NCBI RefSeq assembly: GCF_007860135.1
Contig: NZ_SJPV01000001.1
Span: forward strand, 124,001-188,000
DNA length: 64,000 nt
Source: Novipirellula artificiosorum
GTDB lineage: Bacteria > Planctomycetota > Planctomycetia > Pirellulales > Pirellulaceae
Direction of reading: 5' to 3'
Shown one piece after another: positions 8,528 through 18,400 of this stretch. Positions within the stretch are counted from its first letter, which is position 1. Each line of letters opens with the position of its first letter. The position numbers were made by a program, and so were the translations under genes. The notes below the pieces were generated by a model. The model ran no database searches, was not told where the DNA came from, and saw only the letters and a list, made by a program, of their open reading frames with translations.

Positions 8528-11278
8528 ATGCAAGATTCACTCATCAAGCTGCGAACGATCTCGATTTGGGTCTCCGCAGCGATCCTGACGTCTTTGCCAT
8601 GTTTGGTCGCGCTCGATTATGCGGGAGTCCTGAAATGGACCCAATGGGCTGCGGCCATCGCGATTTTCGTCGCAGCCTTGTTCGCTTTGCCGGCCCTGAA
8701 CGATCGTGAAAACCAAGGAAACCCTGGTTTTCATTGGTTTTTCTGTATTCTTGTGGGTTGGGCCGGATTCGCTTGGTTTCAAACGCTACCGCTTCCTGCG
8801 TCGATCCAGTCGCTGCTGAGTTCCGGATCGGCAGAGGCCTACACGACTTGGATTATTCCGATCGTCGGCTCGGCCGCCACCGAATCGATGCATCCGATTT
8901 CAATCGATCCGTGGAATAGTCGGCACGGAGTTGCCGTGTTATTGATGCTGGCGACGTTGGCATGGACTTCGGGGACGGTGTTCCAAACTCGCGCTCGCTT
9001 GGCGACGGTTCTCGTCGGATTAGCAGCCGGTGCTGCGATCCACGCCGGACTTGGTATTTTCAGAATGGTCGTTCCCGACGCGGATGCATTAGGGATGGAT
9101 GTGGTTCGCTACGGGTCTCCCTTCGCAGGCTTCGTTTGCCGTAACAATGCTGCCTTGCTGATGAACATTGGCGTTGGCACCAGTTTAGGACTTTTGGCTT
9201 GGCGTTTATCTGCACTGATTGGTCAAGAAGTGGATGATGAACATTTTGAGGTCAATGACTTGATCTCGCTGGTGAGCGACCGTGACAGCAGCATCGCGCT
9301 GGGAAGCTTGGTGCTGTGCACCGCGGCATTGTTGGTGTGCGGGTCGCGGGGAGGGCTGGTTGCGGCATTGTTCGGTTTTCTGTTGGCGTTTGGTTGGATC
9401 CGGGCACGACGAGGATTGCTCAGCATTCCCGTTATTCTCGGGGTCGTCACGATTGCGACGGTTTTATTGCTCGTTCCCTTGAATCTGGATCTCAAATCGA
9501 TTCAACGTCTGGAGCTGTTTGTCAATCGTGACAACTCGACGTTGCTACACGATGGTCGCATTCCCCATTGGACGGACGGTTTCACAGCAGCGAAGGCCTA
9601 TTTGCCAATGGGCAGCGGATTAGGCACCTACGCCGACGCTCACCTGCCTTATCTGGATCGCAGTGCAGAGGCATGGTTTTACCATGCCGACAACCTTTAC
9701 CTCGAAATGTTGACCGAACAAGGGATCGTGGGCATCCTCCTAACGATCGCGATTTTGGTCGGGCTCGTGATCTCACTTCATCGATTGAAGGAATCACCGG
9801 ACCCAGTCGACCACGGCCTGCGGGTTGCCGGTTGGTACATCCTTGCTGCGCTGGTGGTTTCCCAGTTTTTCGACTTTGGATTGATCATCCCGGCCAATCT
9901 GATTGCCTGCTGCGTTTTCTTTCCCATCGTCGCCAGCCGTCGTTTCCTGCTCGCCAGTCACATGACCGAAGAAGATGAGCGATTGGATGATTTGGAGGCA
10001 TACGAGGATGATGCTGCCTATAGGGACGAGGCTGCTTATGAGGATGAGGATCGTGAGCAAGCCCTTGCCGCGGCGGAGCAGCCTCCACGGGTTCGTTTTC
10101 AAACTCCCCGCACGGTCGCGGTGTCAGCGGGCGTCGCTGCGGTTGCAATCGTACCGGCGGTCTGGGCGATCTCGGTTTTGGGTGCCGATGCGAAGGTCGA
10201 TGCGCTCGCTCGTCAAGCTCGTTTTGCGTTGAATGACAACTCGGTTGAAGCCGAGGAGCTCGAAACCCTCACCGGACAGCTTGAGAAGATTGCGGATCAG
10301 ACCGGGGCTCCCGAAGCTTACCGGGCTCTGTCGGACCTTCATCACCGCATCGGTCGTTACGACGAAGTCGCCAATTCCAATCCCAAGAGCATTGAACAGA
10401 TCCAGGAGCTGTATCGCCAAACCTCACCGTTGATTCGCCGACAGTCTTGGCTCAAGACGCAGCCAGCGATTTCGACAACTTCCGAAAGCACCCAGATTCC
10501 ATCAACCACCGATACGCAAACGATGGAGCCCTCCCCGACGAATCCTGTCACGTCAACCCACTACGTCATGGCACTCCAAAACGCAAAATCGGAGCTATTA
10601 TCGAGGCCGCTGTCACGCGAGGCACGTTCGTCGAGCCTTTACCTCGATTTTGTCGATGAGGATCGAGAACGTACCAAGGCCTTGCTTAAGCAACTGCAAT
10701 CGCTTTATAAGACCAACACTCCCGCGATGCAGAAGATCGGAAGTTTGGCACTCGACAGCAATGAACGCGAGATCGCTGCGGAGTGCTTCCGAACCGTCTT
10801 GAAACGTCGTCCGTCGAGCACCAATAGCATTTTGAATGTGATTCAATCCCACCCCGATTTGTCGGCAGCTGAGATTGTGCCACCGAGCGCCGTCAATTAC
10901 CGAAACGCGGCGAGATTTTATATTTCGCGGCCTTCACCGGACTTAGGCTTCTTAGAAACGGCGTTCGGAGAACTCGCCTGCGATCAATGCCAAACCGTTG
11001 CCGAACGTGCTGCTTGCGAAGAACTCGCTGGCGATACCGCTTACGTCCTCGAAAAGTACACCGAGGCTTTCGAGAGCTATAAAAAGGCCATCGAATTCAA
11101 ACCCAACGATGTTCGCTTAAGGATCAAGTTGATCGGCCGATTGCGAGCTCAAGGAAATCGTGATGAAGCGTTGGTTCAAGCGCGCGACGCAAGGAATGAT
11201 ATGCCGAACGAAGACCGCTTTGAAGTGATCATTCGTCAGATCCGTGACGCGGAATTGCAAGAGTTTGAAAAGCAGTAG
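8528..11278 (+). CDS. O-antigen ligase family protein fused to a TPR domain
   Basis: A protein of about 916 residues. The N-terminal half has about ten or more hydrophobic helices and a Wzy_C/WaaL-type signature near the large periplasmic loop (ADNLYLEMLTEQGIVG), typical of O-antigen ligases/polymerases that join lipid-linked glycans. After the last helix of the first block comes a very acidic linker (about bases 9963-10070, repeats of A-Y-E/R-D), another hydrophobic helix, and a C-terminal TPR-containing region with FESYKKAIEFKPND. ATG 8528 is used; an alternative in-frame ATG at 8489 adds 13 residues. Its 3' end overlaps the convergent hybrid kinase gene by 50 bp. Confidence 0.8.
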   Translation: MQDSLIKLRTISIWVSAAILTSLPCLVALDYAGVLKWTQWAAAIAIFVAALFALPALNDRENQGNPGFHWFFCILVGWAGFAWFQTLPLPASIQSLLSSGSAEAYTTWIIPIVGSAATESMHPISIDPWNSRHGVAVLLMLATLAWTSGTVFQTRARLATVLVGLAAGAAIHAGLGIFRMVVPDADALGMDVVRYGSPFAGFVCRNNAALLMNIGVGTSLGLLAWRLSALIGQEVDDEHFEVNDLISLVSDRDSSIALGSLVLCTAALLVCGSRGGLVAALFGFLLAFGWIRARRGLLSIPVILGVVTIATVLLLVPLNLDLKSIQRLELFVNRDNSTLLHDGRIPHWTDGFTAAKAYLPMGSGLGTYADAHLPYLDRSAEAWFYHADNLYLEMLTEQGIVGILLTIAILVGLVISLHRLKESPDPVDHGLRVAGWYILAALVVSQFFDFGLIIPANLIACCVFFPIVASRRFLLASHMTEEDERLDDLEAYEDDAAYRDEAAYEDEDREQALAAAEQPPRVRFQTPRTVAVSAGVAAVAIVPAVWAISVLGADAKVDALARQARFALNDNSVEAEELETLTGQLEKIADQTGAPEAYRALSDLHHRIGRYDEVANSNPKSIEQIQELYRQTSPLIRRQSWLKTQPAISTTSESTQIPSTTDTQTMEPSPTNPVTSTHYVMALQNAKSELLSRPLSREARSSSLYLDFVDEDRERTKALLKQLQSLYKTNTPAMQKIGSLALDSNEREIAAECFRTVLKRRPSSTNSILNVIQSHPDLSAAEIVPPSAVNYRNAARFYISRPSPDLGFLETAFGELACDQCQTVAERAACEELAGDTAYVLEKYTEAFESYKKAIEFKPNDVRLRIKLIGRLRAQGNRDEALVQARDARNDMPNEDRFEVIIRQIRDAELQEFEKQ

Positions 11279-14200
11279 TCGAGAATTCGGTGATCCTTTT
11301 GGAATGTCTCTCCGCGGATAACGACGCATGGGTTGTTTTTCCAGCGAAATGAGCAATCGTCTCAAACAGCGTGTCGGGTTCAATGGGTTTGGGGAGATGC
11401 CCGTCCATTCCTGCCTTGCTGCAATCCTGCCAGATTTGAGCGCCGCTATGGGCCGTCATAGCGATGATCGGAAGCAACCGGCTCGATTCACTCGGCAATT
11501 TTCGGATCGCCTTGGTCGCATCAATGCCGTCCATTTTGGGCATGTCGACGTCCATCAGACAAAGGTCGTACGTTCCGGATGACGCGAGCTGAACCGCCTG
11601 TTCGCCATCGTTTGCGACGACCACCTCATAGCCTTCCATTTCGAGGATACCGACGATCACTTCTTGATTGATGATGCCGTCCTCAGCGACGAGGATGCGT
11701 GTGGCACGTGATTCGCGCGCCGAGGCTTCGATTCCGAAGGTCAAAGGCGATGCTGGTTTTCCAGGGTTAACAATCCCGACGAGCGCGTTGTCCTCCGTCG
11801 CTTGACCCGCAGCGAATTCCTGAATCGTTTGCGGATCTGCGATTTGCATCGGAATCATCACGGTGAAGGTACTGCCCAAACCGACGGCGCTACTGAGCTC
11901 AATCGATCCCCCCATCATTTCCGCTAACTCTCGACAAATCGCCAGCCCCAATCCGGTGCCACCATAACGCCTGGTGGTACTACTATCGGCCTGCGAGAAC
12001 GATTCAAACACCTTGGCCTGCTTGTCGGCGGGAATCCCCACACCGCTGTCCTGGACCTCGATGGAAATCATCACCGACAAATCGGCAACCGGACGCGATT
12101 GAATGCGAAAGGCAACGAAGCCGTTATCGGTAAACTTGATCGCGTTGCCAATCAGATTGACGATAATTTGTCGAAGTCGTGAGGGATCCCCCATTACGAC
12201 ATCGGGGACATCCGAAGCCACGTCACAGATCAGTTCAACCCCTTTTTGCCAAGCCGATGCAGCCATCAATCGACTAATCTCACCTGCCAACGGATCCAAG
12301 CCAAAGGGAATCTGCTCGAGCTCCATTTTGCCTGCTTCAAGTTTCGAGAAGTCAAGCAAGTCGTTGATCAGGGTTAGCAACGATTGGCCGCTTTCGTGAA
12401 CGGTGTCCAGGTAGTTGGTTTGACGTGGATCTTGAGAGGTTTGTTGTGCGAGACGCGTCATCCCCAAGATTCCATTGAGCGGGGTACGAATTTCGTGACT
12501 CATGGTCGCCAAGAATCGGCTCTTTGCTTCATTGGCAGCATTGGCTGCTTTAATCGCCTCGCGAAGTTGTCCTTCGATTTCTCGCAGCTGATCGTTTCGT
12601 TCTGCTAGCTGTATTGCCCGCTCTTCTGCAGCCTGAGTGCGTTCAAAAACACGTTGCTCCAGGGTATCGTTCATTTGCTGCAACTGTTTGAACCCATCCG
12701 CGTTCTCCAAGGCTGCACCCGCCAACGTCGTGACAAACTCAGCGATTCGCAATTCATCGTTACCGAACAGATCTTGAAGCTCGGTATGCGAAACGAGCAT
12801 CATTGCGACAATCTCACCACGAAAAACAATCGGAGCTGCGAGCGCGCTGCCGCTTGACGTACATCCCCTGGGCCGCTGCTCGGCATGGCAGACCGCGTGA
12901 CCTTGATCAAACGCCGTTTGTAGCAATGCCCCATTGGCATCGATTCGGCATTGGCCATTCGCGTCAAGTCTTGCTTCACTCCAACAACAAAACTGCACAT
13001 CTGTTTGATGGCGACGAATTAGAGCGATGTCAACGTGTTGAGCTCGCAGCAAACGGCGAGCCGAATCGCTGGTTTGTAAATAGACTCCGTTGGCTGTTAA
13101 TGCCTGGGCGATTCGGCGACCGGATTGAAGCAACGTGACAAAACGATCCGCCAAGGACAGGTTGACGGGAATGCTGACGCTCTCGGTCAAGGGGCGATGC
13201 ACCTCTTGAATGCATTCGTTCAGATGATCCAAACGGGCCCGCTGAAGCTTCGGAAACGAACCCAAGCGTTCCGGTTCATGTTGATACAAATCAGCAAGTA
13301 TTTGCAGCGTATCACGTTGCTCAACGAGCTGGTTGAATTCGATTGCGACCGCCAAACTACGGTGCAGATGTCGTATCGACCGATCGGTCTTACCTTGCAT
13401 TGCATCCAACAGCGCGATCTCACGAAGGCAATGAGCCCGATCGGCCGGGTAGGCTTTTGAGATCCGGTAGGCCTGTCGCGCCGCACGGCGTGCTGCTTTG
13501 AACCGACGCTGTAAACGTCGTCCGTCGCGGCGATCGGTTTCCTCGAAACGCTGTCGCATTGCGGTTGCCAGCCAAGCGTAAGCAGGGCTGATGTAAGTGT
13601 TAAGGTGTCCCGCAAGGCGACATCGCTCGATCGCTTCTTGCAAAACTTCAACGGCATCATTCGTGCGGTGATGGTGAAGCAGTACAACTGCGTAAGCCAA
13701 TTGCGTTTGAGCGTGGCTCTGGGCATCAAGCCGATTTAAAGCCGCCTCATGTTTGACCAATTCCAAGGGCAGTGTCGATGGCGAACTGCGAGCCCAAACG
13801 TCCAAGCTAATCCCTGTCGCTTGCACATCCCCAATCTCCTGGCCAGAGTGGTACATTTTAGACGCGGTTTCGACTGCGCCTAACAGATCCCCGATGCGAT
13901 ACTGCGCATTGGCCGCCTGGTAGCGAGCCATGTTCATTTCCCAGAAGTCACCCGTTTGACGCAGCAGTTCCACCGCGGTGCTGGACGTATCAATCGCCTC
14001 TTGAAATTGGCACGCGGCGAGCTTGACGACGCATTGGTAATGCCGAGACTGGCCCTGTCCCCAAACATCACCTCGATCACGACGGATTTGGAGCGACCTT
14101 TCGATGTATTGGTCGGCCCGAGAGAACCAACGCAGCAAACTCATGACCGGGCCGTGTTCGCTATAAATGGCGGCCAGGGTCTCCGAGGGAGCGTATCGTT

Positions 14201-16853
14201 CCGCTTCGTTGAGGGAATGGAGATGGTTCCCAAGCGTCCATAGTCGATGTCGGCTAAACCAATACACTCGCGAAAGGCGGCTAAGCAGTTGCAATCGCAG
14301 TCGTTCGAGTTCCGACGGTGGGCCCAAACGTGCGACCAAAACGCGGGGTAACGCTGCGTGCATGACCTGGCGGACGACTTGAAACAACAAACACACCAAC
14401 ATCGTCACGACGTTGCTGGGGAGGTGAATGCCGGTCGTCACCAACGCCTGTTCGTACTCCGTTGCTGCATCGACGAAACGACCGCGTTTGAACGCAACTT
14501 CGCCGATTTGCTGCCGTACGCGCGATTTTTCGAGCGGTGTCTGAGCCAACGCCAAAGCCTCAGCCAAGAACACCGCGGCCGTGGTGTAGCGTCCGGTCAA
14601 CAAATGGATCTCACCAAGCCCTTCGGAGATCAATAGACCCGTCGCCAAATCGTGGCGCGACACCCACCGCTTGGCGATGGTCAATTGGTCTTCGGCAACG
14701 CTCAGTGAGTGACGCTGGCGAGCATTTTGCGCTGCCTCGAGTGCGTACTTCAAGGCCGCACTGCCAATTCCCGCGGCATCATAGTGGAAGGCCAAATCGA
14801 AAACGTTGGTTGGATCTTGCTTTTCCTGATACAACGCGGTTTGCTGATGCAGCAACTGACGCTGCGATGAATCAAGACTCATGTAGAGTTGTTGGTGAAT
14901 CTGATCGTTGGCAAAACGAAGCCAGCCCGCCTGTGCATCTCGCCACAACAATCGTCGGCTCAATGCGTCGGTAACGACTTCCAATGCGTCCGCGTATCGC
15001 ACGCCTGCAACATTCGCGAGCACCCCCATTTCGAATCGAACGCCAACAACCGCAGCCGTTGCCATCACCTTCACTTCTCGGCTTGACAGTTCGGAAACCT
15101 GGCGTTCCAACAACTCAGCGAAGGATTCATCCACTCGTAACGCGTCGATCAGCAATCCCTCCGCCACCCATCCCTCGTCGGTGGGTCGGATCGCTTTGGA
15201 ATCCATCATCCGTCGCAGCATTGCGGAAGCTCGGGTGGGACTGCCGCCAGCCACTTCAACGATCGAGTGTTTGATCGAATCATCAAGCTTGCCAGCGGAG
15301 GATTCAAGATGCAACCGCATGGCTTCATCGGTCAGCGGCGCTAAGTAGCGAACCGAATGGTTCTGAGTGTAAGGCAACGAAGCGGTTGAATCACACGTGA
15401 TCATTAAGAACAATGAGTTTCCCGATTCCTGTTCTGCCCGCTCGATCAGAGAGCGGACCACGTTTCGCGTTAAAACGTCCGCTGAATCGAGGTCGTCGAA
15501 TAGAATCGTGACGCCACCTCGCTCATGCGCCAAAGCGGCAAAGAGCTCTTCCAGGGCGATTTGTGCTCGTTGACTCCCGTAGGCATCGGGCCCTGTCACC
15601 TGATCGGCAGTGGGCCAAAGCGAAGCGAGGTCAGGCAATAATTCCGCTAGCGTTGCTGCGTGTTCGGTCGTGGCAAGGGAAAGCCGTGATGACAACGAAG
15701 CATCGCCTGCGCAAAGTTGGGCAATCGTTGCGAGCACCCGTTCAATCGACTGAAGTGGCTTCGGGTTGGTCGTGGTTGTGGTACCGCTACGGAGAACAAT
15801 CATCGAGCGGGAAGTCGCAATCCGCTCGATCTCATCCACAAAGCTGCGCCGACAACTGGGCTCGGATCCCGTGACGATCTGAAGCTGGAATTCTCCCGAA
15901 CATGCGGTTTCCATGGATCGCTGAGCTCCTGCCAAATCCGACTCACGGCCCACCAAGGCCGGTTCCGTCATGGCTTGCCGAACGTCCTGTGTCCCGATAG
16001 CGAATCGAGTGCTCCGGCCGTTCGGCGTATCGCACTGTGCGATCCAATCGAGGTCGTACCGTAATGCAGTGGCTGTTTGATAGCGGTCGCGAGGATCTCG
16101 CTGCAACAAGCGGCTGACCAGGTCGTCCAACGGTTTGGGGACATCAAGCCCCAATTCTCGTAGCCGAGGAGCCTCATCACACAATTGACGATTGAGATAG
16201 TCGCTTGCATTCGATGCCTCGATTGGCAATCGACCCGCGATCATGGTAAACAGCAGCACTCCGACAGAATACAAATCCGAAGCAGAGCGGATTTCCCGTG
16301 CCAACGATCCGCTCGATTCCGGTGATAGAAAGGCTAGATCCGCAAGTTCGAGGGTTAAGAAGTCGTCTTCCGCATGAAGGTTGCTTAGCGAAGCGTCTTG
16401 AATCTCAATCAAACCGTCGTCGCTGCGATACAGACAATGGCTGTTCAACCAACCGTGAACAAGCGACATCGCATGCCACTGCACCAAGCACTCCGAAACC
16501 TCGATCGCGGTAGCCAATGCCTCGGAAAGGCTGTAGCGACGTTCAAGAAGCCAATCACGAAGCGGCTGCCCCGTGGGCAAGGCAACCACGCGGGCCAGCA
16601 CACCGTCGTCGTCGACCAGTAAGTGCTGACGCAGGCTACCTTTCGGTTGATGCTTCGCATTGTTGCGCCATTGTTTGCGAACCAAGGCGAACAACTCGGG
16701 CGACGTACGTGACTCGTCGAGCCACTCTGCGGTGTAGAGACCCGAAGACGAACTGGATTGCACGCGGCAAGTCGCGATCGGTCCAGCGAATTGGAGCTCT
16801 GACGCTGGAACATAACCACGAAGTTCAGGAAAAGTCGCCGCGACCTGCATCAT
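11229..16853 (-). CDS. Hybrid sensor histidine kinase with N-terminal pseudokinase and AAA-like modules, GAF and receiver
   Basis: 1874 residues. Order: protein-kinase-like domain (about 15-275), AAA/NACHT-like ATPase region (about 299-650), TPR-like helices (about 700-1230), GAF domain (about 1250-1400), coiled coil, histidine kinase core (H-box ATMSHEIRTPLNG with H1453, N-box NLIGNAIKF, G-boxes DSGVGIP and GGTGLGLAI) and a C-terminal receiver with phospho-acceptor D1768 in LMDVDMPKMDG. The architecture is that of the trifunctional Ser/Thr kinase-ATPase-histidine kinases. Oddities: the kinase catalytic loop reads HGWLNSHC (133-140) and the DFG site DAS (153-155), so it should be catalytically dead; the P-loop is degenerate (G329 to R336). 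HK and receiver look intact. It has no HPt of its own; one is encoded at 19.5 kb. Cytoplasmic, no clear transmembrane helix. Confidence 0.9.
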   Translation of the reverse strand: MMQVAATFPELRGYVPASELQFAGPIATCRVQSSSSSGLYTAEWLDESRTSPELFALVRKQWRNNAKHQPKGSLRQHLLVDDDGVLARVVALPTGQPLRDWLLERRYSLSEALATAIEVSECLVQWHAMSLVHGWLNSHCLYRSDDGLIEIQDASLSNLHAEDDFLTLELADLAFLSPESSGSLAREIRSASDLYSVGVLLFTMIAGRLPIEASNASDYLNRQLCDEAPRLRELGLDVPKPLDDLVSRLLQRDPRDRYQTATALRYDLDWIAQCDTPNGRSTRFAIGTQDVRQAMTEPALVGRESDLAGAQRSMETACSGEFQLQIVTGSEPSCRRSFVDEIERIATSRSMIVLRSGTTTTTNPKPLQSIERVLATIAQLCAGDASLSSRLSLATTEHAATLAELLPDLASLWPTADQVTGPDAYGSQRAQIALEELFAALAHERGGVTILFDDLDSADVLTRNVVRSLIERAEQESGNSLFLMITCDSTASLPYTQNHSVRYLAPLTDEAMRLHLESSAGKLDDSIKHSIVEVAGGSPTRASAMLRRMMDSKAIRPTDEGWVAEGLLIDALRVDESFAELLERQVSELSSREVKVMATAAVVGVRFEMGVLANVAGVRYADALEVVTDALSRRLLWRDAQAGWLRFANDQIHQQLYMSLDSSQRQLLHQQTALYQEKQDPTNVFDLAFHYDAAGIGSAALKYALEAAQNARQRHSLSVAEDQLTIAKRWVSRHDLATGLLISEGLGEIHLLTGRYTTAAVFLAEALALAQTPLEKSRVRQQIGEVAFKRGRFVDAATEYEQALVTTGIHLPSNVVTMLVCLLFQVVRQVMHAALPRVLVARLGPPSELERLRLQLLSRLSRVYWFSRHRLWTLGNHLHSLNEAERYAPSETLAAIYSEHGPVMSLLRWFSRADQYIERSLQIRRDRGDVWGQGQSRHYQCVVKLAACQFQEAIDTSSTAVELLRQTGDFWEMNMARYQAANAQYRIGDLLGAVETASKMYHSGQEIGDVQATGISLDVWARSSPSTLPLELVKHEAALNRLDAQSHAQTQLAYAVVLLHHHRTNDAVEVLQEAIERCRLAGHLNTYISPAYAWLATAMRQRFEETDRRDGRRLQRRFKAARRAARQAYRISKAYPADRAHCLREIALLDAMQGKTDRSIRHLHRSLAVAIEFNQLVEQRDTLQILADLYQHEPERLGSFPKLQRARLDHLNECIQEVHRPLTESVSIPVNLSLADRFVTLLQSGRRIAQALTANGVYLQTSDSARRLLRAQHVDIALIRRHQTDVQFCCWSEARLDANGQCRIDANGALLQTAFDQGHAVCHAEQRPRGCTSSGSALAAPIVFRGEIVAMMLVSHTELQDLFGNDELRIAEFVTTLAGAALENADGFKQLQQMNDTLEQRVFERTQAAEERAIQLAERNDQLREIEGQLREAIKAANAANEAKSRFLATMSHEIRTPLNGILGMTRLAQQTSQDPRQTNYLDTVHESGQSLLTLINDLLDFSKLEAGKMELEQIPFGLDPLAGEISRLMAASAWQKGVELICDVASDVPDVVMGDPSRLRQIIVNLIGNAIKFTDNGFVAFRIQSRPVADLSVMISIEVQDSGVGIPADKQAKVFESFSQADSSTTRRYGGTGLGLAICRELAEMMGGSIELSSAVGLGSTFTVMIPMQIADPQTIQEFAAGQATEDNALVGIVNPGKPASPLTFGIEASARESRATRILVAEDGIINQEVIVGILEMEGYEVVVANDGEQAVQLASSGTYDLCLMDVDMPKMDGIDATKAIRKLPSESSRLLPIIAMTAHSGAQIWQDCSKAGMDGHLPKPIEPDTLFETIAHFAGKTTHASLSAERHSKRITEFSTTAFQTLAIPRHGSDE

Positions 16854-17326
16854 CGTGTTCTTGCCCTGACAGAAACGTTTCCCCTCGTACCCTTTCGAAA
16901 CTTAGCTCACAAAATCACGTCGAGCGCCGCTACTCACAAACCGCAGACATTTTTCAAAAATATCTTGACGGGTCCAGACCTCCTGCTGCAGAGTGTCTGG
17001 TGCGTGCCATCACGTGAAAACGATTCAGAAAAATCGAAATTCGAACGTTTCCAGAGAGAGTTATGACAATTGAAACGATTCGCATGGCTCTGACTTGCAC
17101 CCAAGGACGCATCAAGATCTGGAAGTTGCCGTTCTGCTTCTCGAGATCGTTCTATGGCCTTCGTGTTGTGCGCGTCCTACGCGTTTGATGGCGATCGTTC
17201 GCGCTTGACAACTTCGTTTGTAAGGAGATATTGCCGTGACTGATTAGGGGATCGCCCGACGTGGCGTTCCCTCAGCACGTACAGAACACCTATCCACTTT
17301 CACTAGGGTCGCGGGGGCAACCAAAG
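16854..17326. other. Divergent intergenic region between hybrid kinase and methyltransferase
   Basis: 473 bp that must hold the promoters of both signalling genes. It contains a possible 41-codon ORF (17063-17188) with a purine-rich AGAGAGAG just upstream, followed by two very short frames, the second preceded by AAGGAGA (17222-17228). No clear sigma-70 hexamer pair or operator could be assigned by eye. Confidence 0.4.
17063..17188 (+). CDS. Possible 41-residue small ORF in the methyltransferase leader
   Basis: ATG at 17063 preceded by AGAGAGAG at good spacing; the product starts MTIETIRMALTC, then becomes basic and hydrophobic (IKIWKLPFCF, then RVVRVLRV). Its stop overlaps another ATG (TGATG). 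I recognise no family. It could be a leader peptide, a small amphipathic peptide, or chance; codon content alone cannot decide. Confidence 0.2.
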   Translation: MTIETIRMALTCTQGRIKIWKLPFCFSRSFYGLRVVRVLRV

Positions 17327-18349
17327 ATGAGCATAGTGACACCCGATCGTCTGGCACTTTCAGCAAGAGGTCAGCAGGTCTACCATCGCCAACAGCAGAT
17401 TGAACGTCCTTCCCACGATGAACCTCTTGACTCACTACTTGATCAAGTCGATTCGGTATTCCGGTCACCCGAATCGAGGGTGAGCGTCATCGAGGATGCA
17501 GTGGATCAACTGTTTCGCGGGCTCCGCGGATTGCGAGAGAACGCTTCCGTGGAGCAGTGGAAGGCAATGATCGAAGCGGGACGATCCCATCCGGTATGCA
17601 CACTCATCCACCAGGACCCCTTTACGTCTCGCGCATTTCACAAGCCACGCGGCTATGCCGGGGACGCCGTGATGATGGACTATATCTATGGACGTCAAGA
17701 AGGTTGGAAACAACCGAAAGCCTCGGCGCTCGGTTCGGCCATCTATCAATACACCACAGGTGCCCCGGCATCCGCAGGGGTGCGTGAACGGCGTTGCTAC
17801 ATCGCCGAATGGCTTGATCAAGCAGGACGACTTCGTTCGGATCAACATGTCCTTGCGGTCGCCGCAGGTCATCTTCGGGAAGCGAGCCTTTCATCGGCTG
17901 TGCGACGAAATCGCTTCGAGCGATTTGTCGCCATGGACGCTGATGCCCAGAGTTTGGAAGAGATCCGTCAGTGTTACGGACGGTTTGGTGTGGAACCGGT
18001 CGTTGCCAATATTCGGCGTATGCTGACCGGGCGACTCGATCTCGGGATGTTTGACTTGATCTACACAACAGGCCTGTACGATTATCTCGCGGACTCGACG
18101 GCGAAGAGGTTAACAGCGAATCTCTTCAAACATCTGCGTCCAGGAGGTCAGCTCGTGATTGCAAACTTCTTGCCAGGAATCCGTGACGTTGGCTACATGG
18201 AGATGTTCATGGATTGGCACCTGATCTACCGCAGTCGTGGCGAAATGATGGTTCTGGCCGACGACCTTGATCAGTCGCTGGTCGAAGAGGTACGGATTTT
18301 TGCCGAGAGCAACGAGAATGTCGTGATCATGGAAATGACGAAACGGTAA
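17327..18349 (+). CDS. Class I SAM-dependent methyltransferase, PhcB-like (EF/3-hydroxypalmitate methyl ester type)
   Basis: 340 residues. The C-terminal half is a Rossmann methyltransferase: motif I region HVLAVAAGHLRE (174-184), acidic VAMDAD (201-206), DLIYTTGLYDYL (243-254) and LRPGGQLVIANF. The N-terminal half carries KPRGYAGD..MMDYIY (107-121), the signature of the family annotated as extracellular factor 3-hydroxypalmitic acid methyl ester biosynthesis, which includes Ralstonia PhcB. Whether this member makes a fatty-acid methyl ester is unproven. ATG 17327 is chosen (GGGGG about 10 bp before); a GTG at 17261 would add 22 residues. It lies between the hybrid kinase and the HD-GYP/HPt pair, suggesting a signalling role. 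Confidence 0.8.
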   Translation: MSIVTPDRLALSARGQQVYHRQQQIERPSHDEPLDSLLDQVDSVFRSPESRVSVIEDAVDQLFRGLRGLRENASVEQWKAMIEAGRSHPVCTLIHQDPFTSRAFHKPRGYAGDAVMMDYIYGRQEGWKQPKASALGSAIYQYTTGAPASAGVRERRCYIAEWLDQAGRLRSDQHVLAVAAGHLREASLSSAVRRNRFERFVAMDADAQSLEEIRQCYGRFGVEPVVANIRRMLTGRLDLGMFDLIYTTGLYDYLADSTAKRLTANLFKHLRPGGQLVIANFLPGIRDVGYMEMFMDWHLIYRSRGEMMVLADDLDQSLVEEVRIFAESNENVVIMEMTKR

Positions 18350-18376
18350 ACCGTTTGACGGCAAGCAAAGGGCCGC

Positions 18377-18398
18377 CGCCACCTGCACGCAGGTGGCG
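18377..18398. terminator. Terminator-like hairpin between convergent genes
   Basis: CGCCACCTGC (18377-18386) and GCAGGTGGCG (18389-18398) are perfect 10-bp inverted arms in the 51-bp gap between the convergent methyltransferase and HD-GYP genes. There is no good U-tract on either side, so it may act as a transcript-end stabiliser or with Rho. Confidence 0.5.
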
Positions 18399-18400
18399 CG

